Assembly: GCA_916048095.2 (NCBI GenBank)
Contig: OU696575.1
Location: 8,935,001-8,999,000, forward strand
Origin: Sacculina carcini
Taxonomy: Eukaryota; Arthropoda; Thecostraca; Sacculinidae
Direction: 5' to 3'
Length of the DNA: 64,000 nucleotides
The position numbers and the translations under genes were made by a program. Position 1 is the first letter of the stretch. The number at the start of each line of letters is the position of its first letter. Positions 11,181-21,554 of the stretch are shown here, in pieces. A model generated the notes under the pieces. It saw nothing but the letters and a program-made list of their open reading frames with translations. It was not told the origin of the DNA and searched no databases.

Positions 11181-11581
11181 GATCCATGTTATTTCACAAA
11201 TTATGAGTATTCATTTGAAATGTTTAATATACGAGGAATATAATATAATAACTTCATTAGAGGAATATAATAACTTCATTAGAAGTGTTAAATAAAATTT
11301 AGTAATATAGGAATTATTTCAGCTATAATGCCACTATAGTTATATCCAGTGCATTTATATATGTATAACGAATTCTTTAATTGTATTCAATTCAATTACA
11401 ATACAGAGATATGTACTACTTACTATATACTATACAAGTATGTACTATGATATGCACTACAATAACAATGCACATATGTACCCTACATGTGCTTAATTTA
11501 CGAGATATATCAGCCAATATATCAGTGTCAGCGATTTTGCATAGAGCCACTGTTCTCGGGGAGCACTCGCAAGCAAAGCGT

Positions 11582-11649
<68 letters not shown>

Positions 11650-12137
11650 CTACAGAAACACCACACTTTCAGAGACGGTACAATCCAGCTTATGACAAGT
11701 GTTGAGGCATTACGTGCGAATAGCGCTTGTCGTTGCTAGCCATCTGTACTATGTTTAATCTTGTACAGTATATTTTTGTGTATGGTGTCTATTTGTGTGT
11801 GCGAGGTAGTGTGAGTGCATGCATGTTGTATGCAAGTGCTATGAGCGAGCGCAGTTTCTCCATGGAGCGAATTGTCGCTGGTGTGGGGATGCAGGGGGTG
11901 GGGAGTGCGCGCCATAGGGCAGTTGTTTGCGCAGAACGTTCGTGCGCGTTTGTTAGTGAAGGTGTATTGGTGGGCCATGTTGCGTTGTGATTGTGTTGAG
12001 TTGTGATATCTTGCTTTTTCGCTTGAATTTAAGTACACGCGTTGTTTGAATTCAAATTGCATTTAAACATCACGCCAGCTGATGAACGAAAAATAATCAA
12101 GAGAACAAGCATACACAAACAATACAAAATTAATGAG
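11181..12137. other. Non-coding 3' part of the inner element
   Basis: Sequence downstream of the minus-strand transposase. Apart from the CA microsatellite at 11583-11648 I see no gene. The overlapping frames at 11727-12062 are antisense to each other and have no motifs. Confidence 0.5.
11583..11648 (+). repeat. (CA)33 microsatellite
   Basis: An uninterrupted CA run of 66 bases. The HTHTHT/VCVCVC frames across it are not genes. Confidence 0.98.
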
Positions 12138-13212
12138 TCAAGAAATCTCGACGAGGTCTTCTCCGAGGATCGCTGCAGCGTAGTAACGCTCGACCCGATT
12201 GGTGTAGCTCTGCAGGTGCGTTGTATCCACGTGGCTGATCGCCTCGAGAGCGACCGTCTCCAGCAGTTGCATACGCTGCTCGGTAATGGACGGGCCGGCG
12301 TTGTCTCGGCCAGCACATAGGGCATTTTCTCCCTTAGACTTCTCGACTTCTTTTCACTTCTTTTCTTTTCTCGACCTCTTTTCCCATCGACTTCTTTTCA
12401 CGTGGCTCTTTATTGAGCTCCATAAAACCTCGATAGGACTGAGCAGGTACGAGTAGGGGGCCATTCTGAGCAGCTGAATGTCCTGCTGTTCCTCAAACAC
12501 TGCCTCCAGTCGACTGTGTGCTGGGGCATTGTCAATAATTACCGTGGGGCGATCGATTCCAGCTTGGCGACACTGCTCCACGAGACACTGAAATCATTCA
12601 GCACAGCTCTCCTTGTTGAACGAGTCCCGCCTGGTGGACATGAGGACGAGTCTTGTTGTTGTCATGGCGCCAATTATGTGCAGATTGGCGCCTTTGCTGG
12701 CCGGGAGAACCACAGCAGCTCTCGTCCCCACTTTTGACCGTCCTTGGCTACGCTTGCAGAACAAATTGTAGTTCGTCTCATCCACCCAAACTGGCGTGCG
12801 ACCATCGGACCGAATACGGTAGAGTTCCTCCATGTATTCGGCCCTTTTTCGCTTATTGTCGGCGTTGTTCATGCGGTCATTCGTCGGTCGCAATGCTTTC
12901 AGCGAGAACAACTCCCCGTCAAGCCAATTCTTCATTGTGTTCAGGCACACCTGACATCCGTGCTGCGAGTGGATGATGAGCTGCAGGTCTGTCAAAGTGA
13001 GTGACGCTGATATTATTGTGTTAATCATTTGTGGCGTTTTTTCACGTGATTGCCTCCCCGGTGTTTTGGGCAATCCTCGTTGGATTTCAGCCAGTGACAT
13101 ACCGTTTCTATTTTAACACCGAGTGTTTGGCTACATTCTTCCAATCCTTTTCGTTTCTATGCGCATCCATAATTCGTTTGCGATCATTTAAACTGATTTT
13201 GTTGTATTTCAT
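12138..13212 (-). pseudogene. IS630/Tc1-like transposase (inner element), frameshifted
   Basis: It starts at ATG 13212 (MKYNKISLNDRKRIMDAHRN..), a helix-turn-helix N-terminus, and ends at TGA 12138-12140 (..GEDLVEIS), about 357 codons. Open pieces are 13212-13108, 13100-12594 and 12581-12354, and the last 60 codons run in a third frame. Catalytic blocks visible: PVWVDETNYNLFCKRS (first Asp), VIIDNAPAHS (second Asp) and LLSPIEVLWSSIKSHVKR (Glu). The second Asp and Glu are separated by 33 residues, one fewer than Tc1's 34. A 60-bp CT/TCTTTTC-rich stretch near 12340-12400 interrupts the C-terminal part. At least three frame changes make it inactive. The same protein family is encoded by 13590-20898. 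Confidence 0.8.
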
Positions 13213-13407
13213 GGCTCTGTGTACACGTATTGTGGAATCACTGCTAATGTCTGATGTCTGATTATGCTGTTTCAATGAATTTCTGCCCAATAAAGAAATT
13301 TGTGATGTTGCCAGATTCTCAGTTTATTATTTTTTATACAAATATATGAAATAAATTTGCATTTTCAGGTTATAAGGATAATTTTAATTTGTGAAATAAC
13401 ATGGATC

Positions 13408-13553
13408 AAATCTAATTTCACTTTTCTCAAATCTAATTTCACTTTTCTCAAATCTAATTTCACTTTTCTCAAATCTAATTTCACTTTTCTCAAATCTATT
13501 TTCATTTTTCTCAATTCTATTTTCACTTTTCTCAAATCAAATTGTAAATGGTA
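13408..13553 (-). repeat. Right inverted repeat of inner element, 21-bp units
   Basis: Six copies of the inverse word (CTAATTTCACTTTTCTCAAAT..) mirror the left array at 11035-11180 and end with AATTGTAAATGGTA next to the TA target. Confidence 0.85.
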
Positions 13554-13589
13554 TAGAGTTGGATTTATCTTTGTTAGTAAAAATTAAGT

Positions 13590-13836
13590 ATGAATTACTT
13601 GTACAACAAAATTAATGAAAAAGACAGAAAAAGAATTATTGAAGCTTTTCGAAATGAAGGCGACTGGAAAGGCGTCGCCAGAACTTTTGGTGTAAATGTA
13701 AAGACAGCCTAAAATCGGTTGACAAAGAACCAGGACACAGTAAAGCCAAGAGGCGGGAACCATATAAAAAAGACACCTGGAATCTTAATGACACTGGTTT
13801 CGGCGGTGGAGAAATCACCCTCCACCACGTTGGAAG
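13590..13836 (+). pseudogene. Outer-element transposase, N-terminal part (cut by MULE)
   Basis: ATG 13590 starts MNYLYNKINEKDRKRIIEAFRN, closely matching the inner element's N-terminus (MKYNKISLNDRKRIMDAHRN), followed by the HTH region (GDWKGVARTFGVNVKTA) and a PRGGNHIKKTP linker. There is one in-frame TAA just after KTA (about 13708). At 13836 the frame (TTLE) breaks off at the border of the MULE insertion and resumes at 20094 with ELQTIIRSQFGCQVC. The two halves join without frame loss when one target copy is removed. Confidence 0.8.
13826..13836 (+). repeat. Target-site duplication of the MULE, left copy
   Basis: CACGTTGGAAG here is repeated exactly at 20083-20093 on the other side of the element. 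A length of 9-11 bp is what MULE transposition produces. Confidence 0.85.
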
Positions 13837-14214
13837 GGATCTAGTACAATATTGCCCTATGAACATATTAGCCAAAAACGTCCGCATGCTCCCATACTCT
13901 GCAATAGGGCAATATGTTCACCTCGGCCAGCGTAGTGTCAAAGGCGTACCAAGTGCGATGAGTTCGACTGCGGCTTGTGGCCAATATGTTCACTTTTCAC
14001 CGTAGCGAAATTTTTGGCCAATATGTTCACTTTTCACCGTAGTGAAATCCAGTGGTTTTCAACACAATTGACGAGTTTGTATTCAACTGCGGTTTGTGGC
14101 CAATATGTTCACTTTATATCATAGCGAAATTTCAGTGGTTTACAACACACTGCTCGAGTTTGCATTAAACAGGTAGCTAGCGTCTAACGCACCGTGCGTG
14201 GCTACCGGTTAGGC
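13837..14214 (+). repeat. MULE left terminal inverted repeat
   Basis: Reads GGATCTAGTACAATATTGCC.. and is inverted at 19720-20082 with an estimated 92-95% identity. Within it the phrase GGCCAATATGTTCACTTT recurs three times with CGTAG(T/C)GAAAT, so the TIR itself is built of subrepeats. Confidence 0.9.
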
Positions 14215-14954
14215 TTGGTAGACTTCATGCCGTTTTTAGTGAAAAACAAAATGTGAATTATCACTGGAAAATGTTTGCGCCTCGAAGTATACGCACTCTA
14301 CAGTGACACCTACCGTTTATATTTCGGCTACCTAAGAGTTACTACCCAATAGAATGTTAATGAATACATGCTTAAAATGCATATAACCTACGAATCAAAA
14401 ACTCATATAATTAGATAAAATATTCCAGGACTTCCGACCTTTCGTCATTATTCGTCACATAATAAAAACAACGCCAAACAACTAGTATAGTGTTATCAAA
14501 ATAATTGAGCATCCATTTTAACACCGCTCCGCAAATTTTGCCTATCATAGTGATAAATAACATCAATAAAAGTCTGAACAATAGCCCATTAACTTGCACT
14601 TTTGTCATTTCAGTGCCTAAATATCCGGTGTTTGGATATAAGTACGCAGAAATGCAGACACAACACATGTCTTTTCATACTATATATACAACACACAAGC
14701 AAAACAACAAACAATACAACACAAAAAAGAAAAAGCGCAATATCAATTCATTCAAAACTCGCCACGAGCTTTTCGCATTCGGCGCATGCTTCGCAGCGCC
14801 CTGAACGCCTGGCGGCGACTCATTCCATTCTGCAGCATCTCATCGAATGTCATGGCGACAGATGAATCAATGGCCACGACCTCAGAGTGTGCTACTGCCT
14901 CTCCTATACGCACCATATTTAAAATATGGTCCGCATCCACTTCATCAACATCAC

Positions 14955-15632
14955 CATTCACACCAAAATCATCATTCCCACCAATATCATCATTCACAAC
15001 AAAATCATCATTCACACCAATATCATTCACAGCAAAATCATCATTCACACCAATATAATTCACAAAAACACCATTCACACCAGCATCATCATCATTCACA
15101 CCAGCATCATCATCATTCACAACACCATTCACACCAGCATCATCATCATTCACAACACCATTCACACCAGCATCATCATCATTCACAACACCATTCACAC
15201 CAGCATCATCATCATTCACAACACCATTCACACCAGCATCATCATCATTCACAACACCATTCACACCAGCATCATCATCATTCACAACACCATTCACACC
15301 AGCATCATCATCATTCACAACACCATTCACACCAGCATCATCATCATTCACACCAGCATCAACATCATTCACAACACCATCCACACCAGCATCATCATCA
15401 TCCACACCAGCATCATCATCATTCACAACACCATTCACACCAGCATCATCATCTTTCACAACACCATTCACACCAGCATCATCATCATTCACAACACCAT
15501 TCACACCAGCATCATCATCATTCACAACACCATCACACCAGCATCATCATCATTCACAACACCATCCACACCAGCATAATCATCATTCACACCAGCATCA
15601 TCATCATCAATACCAGCATCATCATCATCGCC
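14955..15632 (-). repeat. 33-bp coding minisatellite in MULE transposase
   Basis: About 15 copies of a 33-bp unit (plus strand CACCATTCACACCAGCAT...) encode NDDDAGVNGVV on the minus strand. Units near 14955-15070 are more diverged and those at 15120-15350 nearly identical. The plus-strand His-rich frame (HHHHSQHHSHQ) is only the antisense reading. Confidence 0.9.
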
Positions 15633-16384
15633 GGCTTCACTCGCTGATGCATCGTCAAAGTCGTAGCCAATTGAGGAACTGTTGACAATGTGCCCAATGT
15701 GACGAAGATATAACCTGATCTCTTCGTCACTACTGAGACCATTCATCAGCACGTGGTTGTACGCCTCCAAAAGTCGTCGTCGAATCTGAAGCCTGCGTCG
15801 ACTTGCCCTGACTACTGGCTCGTTTCCGCTCCACGTGGACGACAGTTTATGGTAGCCCTGCAGTTCCTGGTGGCGTATCAGTTGTACGAAGTGCAGGACA
15901 CCAGGTCGTCCATGGATTGACCACCGTAGGCGGCTGTGGAAACCTTCCACGGCATTGTTGGTCCTGTACGTAAGACCAAAATGGCTCAATACACCAGGGC
16001 CAACTCTGCGGAGCCAGTATCTGCCGATGTAGTCCACGTAGCTGCGCATGGCGCCTGATGGGTGCGTGGCTGATGGGTGCGTGGCGTGGCTGGTGAGTGC
16101 CATCATCCGCCTCATGTTGGTGTAGGACACCGAAGCGTGTGGATGCTCAGCGAGTGCGTCGTTGTAGTGCTGTAGTGGTCGCCTGGGTTCTGTACGAGCT
16201 CGCGTGTAGCACCGGGAGCGTATCCTCAACGAGTCCAGGCTACTGTCACTCGCGGCGTGATTGTGAGGTCGCCCGAGCCGTACATTGCTCCCGCTCAACA
16301 CAGCAGAGCCTCGGCAAGCGGGTTCTTGGCAGCGCAAATAAACGCGCTGATTGCGCTCGTACCTTTTTCGGTAGGCGAACCCAC

Positions 16385-16495
16385 CGATAGTACTGTAGTA
16401 CACACCGATAGTACTGATAGTACTGTAGTACTGTAGATAGTACTGTAGTACTGTAGTACTGTAGTACGATAGTACTGTAGTACTGTAGTATAGGT
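16385..16495 (-). repeat. TACTGTAG-type microsatellite
   Basis: Repeats of GTACTGTA / GATAGTAC interrupt the region just before the FLYWCH finger and add a Tyr/Ser/Thr-rich stretch to the frame. Confidence 0.8.
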
Positions 16496-16571
16496 AAAAC
16501 TTCATTTTTTGTGAAGGACCGGGAACTTCTATGTATTCCATAGAAAACACTGAATTACTGTGAAAACACAA

Positions 16572-17260
16572 TTACGACAAACAAGCATGTAAGTCACCAT
16601 TGCAACATTTTAAAAACATATGCATAAATAAAAAATACAAATAAGGAAATCAATAGCAATCAACAACAATAAAAAACAAACAATAAAAATATAAGAAATT
16701 GAAAGAATATTAATAAATGGAAAAAATCAACATAAATAAATAGGTAAATAAGTAACAATCAACAGTCCTTCTTAGGATGTCACACAAATAACCCCATCTA
16801 GCCCATATTGAAGAGCTTAGATAGTTGTATTGCTAGCAAAAAATAAGAAAAACGTCGAATACAGCATATATACAAAACATCGCATACATATACCACTACA
16901 CAATACTCACCCACTAGTTGAATGTATGCAACGATGCAAAAATTCGCTACTAATGTCTGTGCACAACCGATCACGGTCAGAACCGGAACCAAAAGGAGGA
17001 AGAGTATGGTACTCAGCCTTTTTTAGCAACACCTGTCGTTAACTAAAATTGCACAATTGCAATGTACATTCCCCAAGAACAGGAAATTGAATATAAAAAT
17101 ATCATTTTTGATATATTTTTATGCGCAATAATTTGTTCACGCACAACATTGATAATGTACACATTTATACATTCACCACGCACATCAAGTACTCGATCTT
17201 TAGTACTCATGTGTGTCAGTACGATGTATACGTGGTATACGCGATATCGATAGTTGCCTC
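16572..17260. other. No gene recognised (inside MULE)
   Basis: AT-rich, simple-sequence-like DNA with no open frame above 70 codons that shows a motif. Confidence 0.4.
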
Positions 17261-17566
17261 TACAACTCTCTACCTCCTCAGCTTCATCAAATTAGTTCCT
17301 TTGCTTCCTTTTCATCTGCTCTCCACAAACATCTTCTTACTTCTTCTTCTGAATAATGCGTTTCTTGAACTCTTTGCAGTTTTTTATGTTGTTACCTCTG
17401 ATTGCTCTTGTTTTTCTCATGTTGTGCACGGTATATCTTTCCTTGTGCGTGCTGTTTACGTTTGTTTTTTCTGCTAGCTTTTATCTTTTATCATGTTTTT
17501 CGCGCCTTTGCATTTTATCGTGCGCTATATTAAATATATGTTGTTGTTGTTGTTGTTGTTGTTACA
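17261..17566 (+). mobile_element. Short L2/CR1-like LINE 3' end inside the MULE
   Basis: The frame 17261-17356 reads YNSLPPQLHQISSFASFSSA then LHKHLLTSSSE and stop. It matches the ORF2 end of the other LINEs here (YNDLPSS...FSRFSSSLRKYIF; YNQLPPH...YSSFSSALQNFLL). A 3' UTR of about 170 bp ends GTGCGCTATATTAAATAT and a (TTG)n tail (17540-17562). Heavily 5'-truncated. Confidence 0.7.
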
Positions 17567-17639
17567 TCTCCACGCGGATTTCCCTGAGTCCGACCGCGTG
17601 TGTTAGGGTCGTATATTATACACAGGCTATATTGAACTA

Positions 17640-18290
17640 GTTTTTCAAACTATGAGATTCGTTTGTTTTTTATGTTGTAATCTGGGTATTGATTCAATAT
17701 ATCTGTATAATTGAGGTACAAGCTCTCGACGAGTGATTTGCGTTTGTCTTGTATCTTGATGACTACAGATTATATTGAACTTGGTCAAAAAATATGGTAT
17801 TTGTTGGGTTTTTTGTTATTGTTAATTCAATATATCTGTATAATTGAGGTACAAGCTCTCGACGAGTGATTTGCGTTTGTCTTGTATCTTGATGACTACA
17901 GATTATATTGAACTTGCTTATAAAATATGGTATTTGTTGTTTTTTGTTGTTAATTCAATATATCTGTATAATTGAGGTACAAGCTCTCGACGAGTGATTT
18001 GCGTTTGTCTTGTATCTTGATGACTACAGATTATATTGAACTTGCTTATAAAATATGGTATTTGTTGGGTTTTTTGTTGTTAATCCAATATATCTGTATA
18101 ATTGAGGTACAAGCTCTCGACGAGTGATTTGCGTTTGTCTTGTATCTTGATGACTACAGATAATATTGAACTTGCTTATAAAATATGGTATTCGTTGGGT
18201 TTTTTTTGGTTTTTTTATTGTTAATTCAATATATCTGTATAATTGAGGTATAAGCATTTTCGACGAGTGATTTGCGTTTGTTTTGTTCTT
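17640..18290 (+). repeat. Five-copy tandem repeat, unit about 130 bp
   Basis: The phrase CTGTATAATTGAGGTACAAG recurs at 17702, 17836, 17964, 18094 and (with a change) 18235, spacings 134, 128, 130 and 141. Length differences sit in T-rich runs. A sixth, diverged unit follows near 18360. No coding sense. Confidence 0.9.
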
Positions 18291-19719
18291 GTTCTTCCGT
18301 TGAACTTGCTCTTCAGAATATGTGGATTTCATAGAATACTTCCTGGGGTTCTTATTCTCGGTTCAATACGTATTTGTATATTTGAAGTGCAGTCAGGCGG
18401 ATTATTTTTCCACATATCAGTGCTATTTGCGAGTATTTGCTTGCTTGTTGGTTTTCTGTTTTTTCTTCATGACCAGCGAATCTTGTTTTGCAATTAAAAC
18501 ACTCCGAATGTGCACAAACTCCTGTTGCGCATCGTCTTGCTTGTCAACATTGACAGATTGTGCTCGTGCGGCGATATCAGCACGTGTGATGTAAAATAAA
18601 ACCCGCGTCGTTTCAGGTGAGTGCCAATATGAAGTAAATTAAAATAAATTAATTCTTTATATAATTAAATGTCAAGATTAATACGTCGTGCGATATCATA
18701 CTGAACATATATTAGTGAATGGAAAAGTATACCAATTGGAAACCATCATTCCTGACGTTCAGGTAGTGTTGACTGTGATGTTTGTTCCGGCAGTACCGCT
18801 CTGCCAGCGTTTTAATCGACTATATTTCAGGATGATTCGTGAACGCGTCCGTCGCATCTGAAATGAAATCCGCTCATCTCAGCTATTGTGTGTCGCGTGT
18901 GCGGTGAAAGTGACACTACCCAGTGTTCATACGTCTCATTCTCTGCCTTCAACCAGCACCGCTGCCTTCCTGCATTGTTACAATTTCAATATTCACGATT
19001 TTGTCCATTGTTTACCATGTATTTTCGTTACATGTGTTTCAATTACTCCTATGACATACTGTTAATATAGACGTATTGAGTTGTGTTCACATTGGCGAAC
19101 AAATGTTTCTTGGTGAATATTTGTTTCAATTGTCTGGCAATCTTAATATCTGTATAAGTTGAAATGATTCGTCTGGGCCAACACTAATAGAAGTCAATGT
19201 CATCAAGACAGCCACTTGAGTTTACCGAGACTTACCGCTGTGATGGGCGCAAGGCGGGCGAGCCATTATAGTATCAACAGGCTGGTGAGGGCGCAATTTT
19301 CAGCTAACATAATTGGAGGCGATAATTGAATAATTGCAGGCCATATAAAGGAGTTTGGTTTTATGAACATGATGCGCCGTTGCGTTTATTTGTTCGGAAA
19401 GGATTACAAAAATGTACATATATACCTATTTTAAGTATTGATGACATTAATCAAAATACAAATAATACAATTATAATAACTTTAACAATTATAATAAAAT
19501 TACACTTTATATGGTGAGTAAATGATAGACTTTATATGCTATATGCTGATAGACTTTATATGCGATATACTGATGGATGCTAGATAGTCATATATGTAAT
19601 AAGTATAACTGAGCCCAAGCCTAACAAGCTTTTTTTCGCTTTGTTTATATTTTAATTAATTTGCGCAGTGGACCCAATGCTGGCCTTTCACTTGATCCAG
19701 TAGTGTTTGTTATTTCTAA
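18291..19719. other. No gene recognised (inside MULE)
   Basis: AT-rich sequence up to the right TIR. Open frames are short and lack motifs. Confidence 0.4.
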
Positions 19720-20082
19720 CCAGTAGCCGCGCAAAGTGCGTTAGACGCTAGCCACCTGTTAGACACAAGAATTGTGTTGAAAACCACTGAAATTTCGCTA
19801 TGATGAAAAGTGAACATATTGGCCACAAGTCACAGTTGAATACAAACTCGTCAATTGTGTTGAAAACCACTGGATTTCACTACGATGAAAAGTGAACATA
19901 TTGGCCAAAAGTTTTGCTACGGTGAAAAGTGAACATATTGGCCACAAGCCGCAGTCGAACTCATCGCACTTGGTACGCCTTTGACACTACGCTGGCCGAA
20001 GTGAACATATTGCCCTATTGCAGAGTATGGGAGTACTCGGGCATTTTTGGCTAATATGTTCATAGGGCAATATTGTAGTACT
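19720..20082 (-). repeat. MULE right terminal inverted repeat
   Basis: Inverse of 13837-14214. It ends TATTGCCCTATTGC..., then GGGCAATATTGTAGTACT next to the target copy at 20083. Confidence 0.9.
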
Positions 20083-20093
20083 CACGTTGGAAG
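20083..20093 (+). repeat. Target-site duplication of the MULE, right copy
   Basis: CACGTTGGAAG, identical to 13826-13836. From 20094 the interrupted transposase frame continues. Confidence 0.85.
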
Positions 20094-20898
20094 AACTCCA
20101 GACCATTATCAGGTCACAATTCGGATGCCAGGTGTGCGAACACCATAAGAAACTGGTTGGACGGCGAGAAGTTTTCGCTAAAAAATGTGCGGCCCACTGT
20201 CGACAAAATTAGTCCGACTGAAAATTAAATGAAAAGAGCAACATACATTGAGGCATTGTTAAAGTGCGGTCTGAAGGCGGCATCCCAGTATGGGTCGGCG
20301 AGACCAATTTAAATGTATACTGCAGAAGGAGTAAGGGCCGGTCCAGGATCGGTACCAGAGCTTCAGTTGTTTTACCCGCCAGCAAAGGAGCCAACCTCCA
20401 TATAATCGGGGCCATGACAAGCTCACGGGTAGTGCTGGTCTCCAAGAAGAGAGGAGCATTTAAAAAACAAGACTGCGTGCAATGGTTCCAATCGTTGATG
20501 CAGGCATGCAGGGATGCTGAAATTCACCGGCCAACCATAATTATTGACAACGCGCCGGCACACAGCAACCTGGAGGAATTTTTTCTAGTCAGGAGTAGTG
20601 TGGTCTACTTCGACTTGCTCCATATCCCTACCTTCTCAACCCCATAGAGCTATTATGGAGCTCTCTGAAGAGCAATATCAAGCGGCAGTTGGGACAACGG
20701 ATCGGTGACATTACTAGTGTGACTGGTCGCGGTGACTCTGGAGTATCAATGGCCGAACAGCGCATCAGCGCAATGGAAGAAACCGCCCTGCAGGTCATCA
20801 GTAATATAAAACCGTCGCACTTGCAAACTTACACCTGCAGAGTGGAAAAGTACTACTCAGCGGCCATTCGGCAGGAAGATCTTGTCGAAGTGCATTGA
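20094..20898 (+). pseudogene. Outer-element transposase, C-terminal part with DDE domain
   Basis: It continues 13590-13836 with ELQTIIRSQFGCQVC, frame changes near 20150-20260, then the open frame 20264-20647. That frame contains IPVWVGETNLNVYCRRSKGRS (first catalytic Asp replaced by Gly: GET for DET), VVLPASKGANLHIIGAM and PTIIIDNAPAHS (second Asp). A one-base deletion near 20620 then shifts to LLNPIELLWSSLKSNIKR (Glu, 33 residues after the Asp) and the tail to LVEVH, stop at 20896-20898. It is closely similar in order and length to the inner element's protein. Loss of the first Asp plus frameshifts make it inactive. Confidence 0.8.
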
Positions 20899-21554
20899 AG
20901 TTTGAACTTTGCAAATCAACGCTTGAAGCTTGCCCGTTCTCTTGTTTTTGCTCTATTAGTTGTTGTTGTTAGTCATGTGCTTGCAATATATTCTCACCGC
21001 GCATATAATTCATTCACAAGCTCATTTAGGAAACTCACTTTGCTCGTATTACGTATAAACAACACATTTCATGTGATAGCAACTGACACAGAAACAGTCA
21101 CTGGAACTCGCACAACTGAAATTCATCGATATAGCGCGCAATTGAGCACGTTCAGGCACTCTATTAAATCCCGTGCAAATGTCACACGACCACCTAATCG
21201 TGCCACTATGTCCGCTAGTGACACTGTGCCCGCTCAAACATGCACACTCGTATAAACAACAGCTGCCGGGACAGTTTTAACTGTACATTATGGAATGTGC
21301 TCAGTTTTGAACACGCAGTGCAGTGCGATGTATAGACATTGATAATTGATGACCAGATTCAGTCACACAAGACCAATTACAACACTATTATTACGTGAAT
21401 ACCAGCATGTATATAATAATATAAAATTTATATAATGTACTATTAATCGTTGCGAGTCGTCATCATGAACACCGATTATTCAGTTTCACTGAAATATCAG
21501 TAAATGAATATAAACAATTATTACATTTATACTAAAAACATCTACATATTATTT
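20899..21554. other. 3' non-coding part of the outer element
   Basis: No motif in the open frame 20902-21255. AT-rich beyond that up to the repeat array. Confidence 0.4.

Larger units (their letters stand above)
11035..13553 (-). mobile_element. IS630/Tc1-like transposon (inner element)
   Basis: Ends are TACCATTTACAATTTG (11035) and its inverse CAAATTGTAAATGGTA (13553), each flanked by TA (11033-11034, 13554-13555). Both ends carry six copies of a 21-bp word, TTGAGAAAAGTGAAA..., in opposite orientation. The transposase is on the minus strand. It is related to the outer element (same ATG region, same HTH, same C-terminus) but is a different family with different end repeats. It sits in the outer element's 5' non-coding part, about 35 bp before that element's transposase ATG. 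Confidence 0.85.
14752..16571 (-). pseudogene. MULE transposase remnant: FLYWCH finger, lost catalytic core, Asp-rich repeat tail
   Basis: Read from 16571. An N-terminal MEYIEVPGPSQK segment leads into a FLYWCH zinc finger (YLRCQEPACRGSAV...PHNH, about residues 80-110). The C-terminal MULE motif follows too soon: LTYRTNNAVEGFHSRLRW, the 'RTNN.vE.wH' block. The DDE core of about 200 residues between them is absent, replaced by a short HATHPSATHPSG repeat, so this is a deletion derivative. After 15640 the protein turns into NDDDAGVNGVV repeats (11 residues, 33 bp). A one-base deletion near 15533 within a unit shifts the frame from the 16571-15522 frame to 15525-14752, which ends MRRMRKARGEF. 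A TACTGTAG-type microsatellite expansion lies inside the finger's N-terminal part (16385-16495). Catalytically dead. Confidence 0.75.
13837..20082 (-). mobile_element. Mutator-like element (MULE) with FLYWCH-type transposase relic
   Basis: A 6.25-kb insertion with about 365-bp terminal inverted repeats (13837-14214 and 19720-20082) and an 11-bp target duplication. The ends share ACAATATTGCCCTATGAACA; the outermost dozen bases differ slightly. Long TIRs, a 9-11 bp duplication and an encoded FLYWCH finger with a TNN.VEGFH motif together identify an animal MULE. It contains a truncated transposase gene (14752-16571), a LINE tail (17261-17566) and a 130-bp tandem array (17640-18290). It lies inside the outer element's transposase gene. 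Confidence 0.85.

Noticed and set aside
10942..11295. 117-codon ORF with LRKVKLD repeats
   Set aside because: The peptide repeat is a by-product of a 21-bp terminal repeat array.
14847..15647. 266-codon His-rich ORF on the plus strand
   Set aside because: It is the antisense reading of the Asp-rich 33-bp repeat in the MULE transposase, whose own frame carries recognisable domains on both sides.
17640..18290. CRISPR-like regularly spaced repeat
   Set aside because: The whole 130-bp unit is tandem, with no unique spacers, and the setting is eukaryotic.
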